From NCBI GenBank assembly GCA_903824155.1, contig CAIJVL010000022.1, positions 1 through 12,623 of the forward strand: a DNA stretch of 12,623 nt, given 5' to 3'. The position numbers were made by a program, and so were the translations under genes. Positions 12,431 through 12,623 of the stretch are shown piece after piece. This DNA is from Candidatus Adlerbacteria bacterium. Its GTDB lineage: Bacteria > Patescibacteriota > Minisyncoccia > Phycocordibacterales > SBAW01. The notes beneath the pieces are model-generated. The model did not search any database. It was not told the DNA's origin and saw only the letters and a program-made list of their open reading frames with translations. Within the stretch, counting starts at the first letter, position 1. Each line of letters begins with the position of its first letter.

Positions 12431-12502
12431 GGGCGCGTAGCTCAGCGGTAGAGCAGTCGTCTTATACACGACCGGTCGAAGGTTCGATCCCTTCCGCGCC
12501 CA
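12431..12502 (+). tRNA. tRNA-Ile, anticodon UAU
   Basis: A 72-nt cloverleaf: acceptor GGGCGCG/CGCGCCC, D-stem GCTC/GAGC, anticodon stem GTCGT/ACGAC with loop CTTATAC, variable CGGTC, T-stem GAAGG/CCTTC with loop TTCGATC, discriminator A. The loop gives U33, anticodon TAT and A37, so it should read AUA as Ile. CCA is not encoded (CTA follows). Most bacteria read AUA with a CAU tRNA modified to lysidine, so this is the less common solution. Confidence 0.92.
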
Positions 12503-12505
12503 CTA

Positions 12506-12545
12506 TGATTTGCAAAGACAGCCGGGGGCTGTCTACGCAAAGTAT
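12506..12545 (+). repeat. Hairpin directly downstream of tRNA-Ile
   Basis: AGACAGCC (12516-12523), GGG loop, GGCTGTCT (12527-12534), with outer pairs TTGC/GCAA and ATGAT/ATCAT. No T-run follows, so it is not a standard terminator; it may mark the 3' trailer. Confidence 0.6.
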
Positions 12546-12561
12546 CATTGTGAGGATGCGG

Positions 12562-12623
12562 TTGGGATCGAAAGCCGGAGCAGCTTGGCTGCGAGGCGGG
12601 GTAGCGCAACTTTTCAGCAGAAA
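12562..12623 (+). repeat. tRNA-downstream element, copy B, with antisense T-loop (cut by window end)
   Basis: Begins with TTGGGATCGAA, the reverse complement of the tRNA-Ile T-loop TTCGATCCC (9 bp exact), then the shared core GCCGGAGCA (12574-12582), TGCGAGGC and AACTTTTCAGCAGAAA to the last base. The closing hairpin ACTTTTC/GAAA is cut by the window end. Same orientation relative to its RNA gene as copy A has to the tmRNA. Confidence 0.7.

Noticed and set aside
12506..12545. Hairpin after tRNA-Ile as a Rho-independent terminator
   Set aside because: No T-run follows; listed only as a hairpin.
1..12623. CRISPR array, transposase, integrase or toxin-antitoxin pair
   Set aside because: No regular spaced repeats, DDE or tyrosine-recombinase motifs, or recognisable toxin/antitoxin families were seen on either strand.

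Overview
The window looks like bacterial chromosome from the Candidate Phyla Radiation (Patescibacteria), probably Parcubacteria-like. This is inferred from several very small cysteine-rich proteins and one 174-residue protein of a type I recall mainly from those genomes, from a compact mix of short genes, and from tRNA and tmRNA genes that do not encode CCA. UGA is a normal stop here (for example the ATGA overlap at 3889-3892), so this is not a UGA-recoding lineage. Family calls are from my own reading; no search was run.

Layout. 1-1128: 3' part of a glutamate dehydrogenase (+), convergent with a flippase-like UPF0104 membrane protein (1138-2154, -). 2308-4632 (+): a small MscS channel, then a nitroreductase and a short-chain dehydrogenase sharing an ATGA overlap. 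4743-4913: a charged 56-residue protein with its own terminator. 5082-6897: an accessory-looking stretch with two tiny Cys-rich proteins (-), a 122-residue unknown and a 174-residue unknown (+). 7090-8328 (-): a trans-translation block of smpB, a 71-residue unknown and the tmRNA gene ssrA, whose tag reads AKSVASPYFSANELAFA. 8386-10359 (+): ftsH, divergent from smpB across 57 bp. 10430-11120 (-): two tandem paralogous Cys-rich proteins. 11221-12342 (-): a CodA-like amidohydrolase with an acid-to-amide change at the expected catalytic Glu. 12431-12502 (+): tRNA-Ile with anticodon UAU.

The central block is protein quality control. SmpB and tmRNA rescue stalled ribosomes and add a degradation tag, and FtsH is a membrane AAA+ protease that could take part in clearing tagged proteins. 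The nitroreductase/SDR pair is probably a small redox operon.

The most interesting signal is non-coding. An element of about 50 nt lies just downstream of the tmRNA and again just downstream of tRNA-Ile, in the same orientation relative to each RNA gene. Immediately before the shared core, each copy carries the reverse complement of the T-loop of its own neighbour (GTTCAACTCC for tmRNA, TTCGATCCC for tRNA-Ile). Other signals are a 22-bp inverted repeat enclosing the small gene between smpB and ssrA that pairs with a G-U in the transcribed strand, a 20/23 direct repeat linking the tmRNA 3' end to position 4941 (a possible att-like scar around the orphan genes), and several promoters placed so that transcripts would be leaderless.
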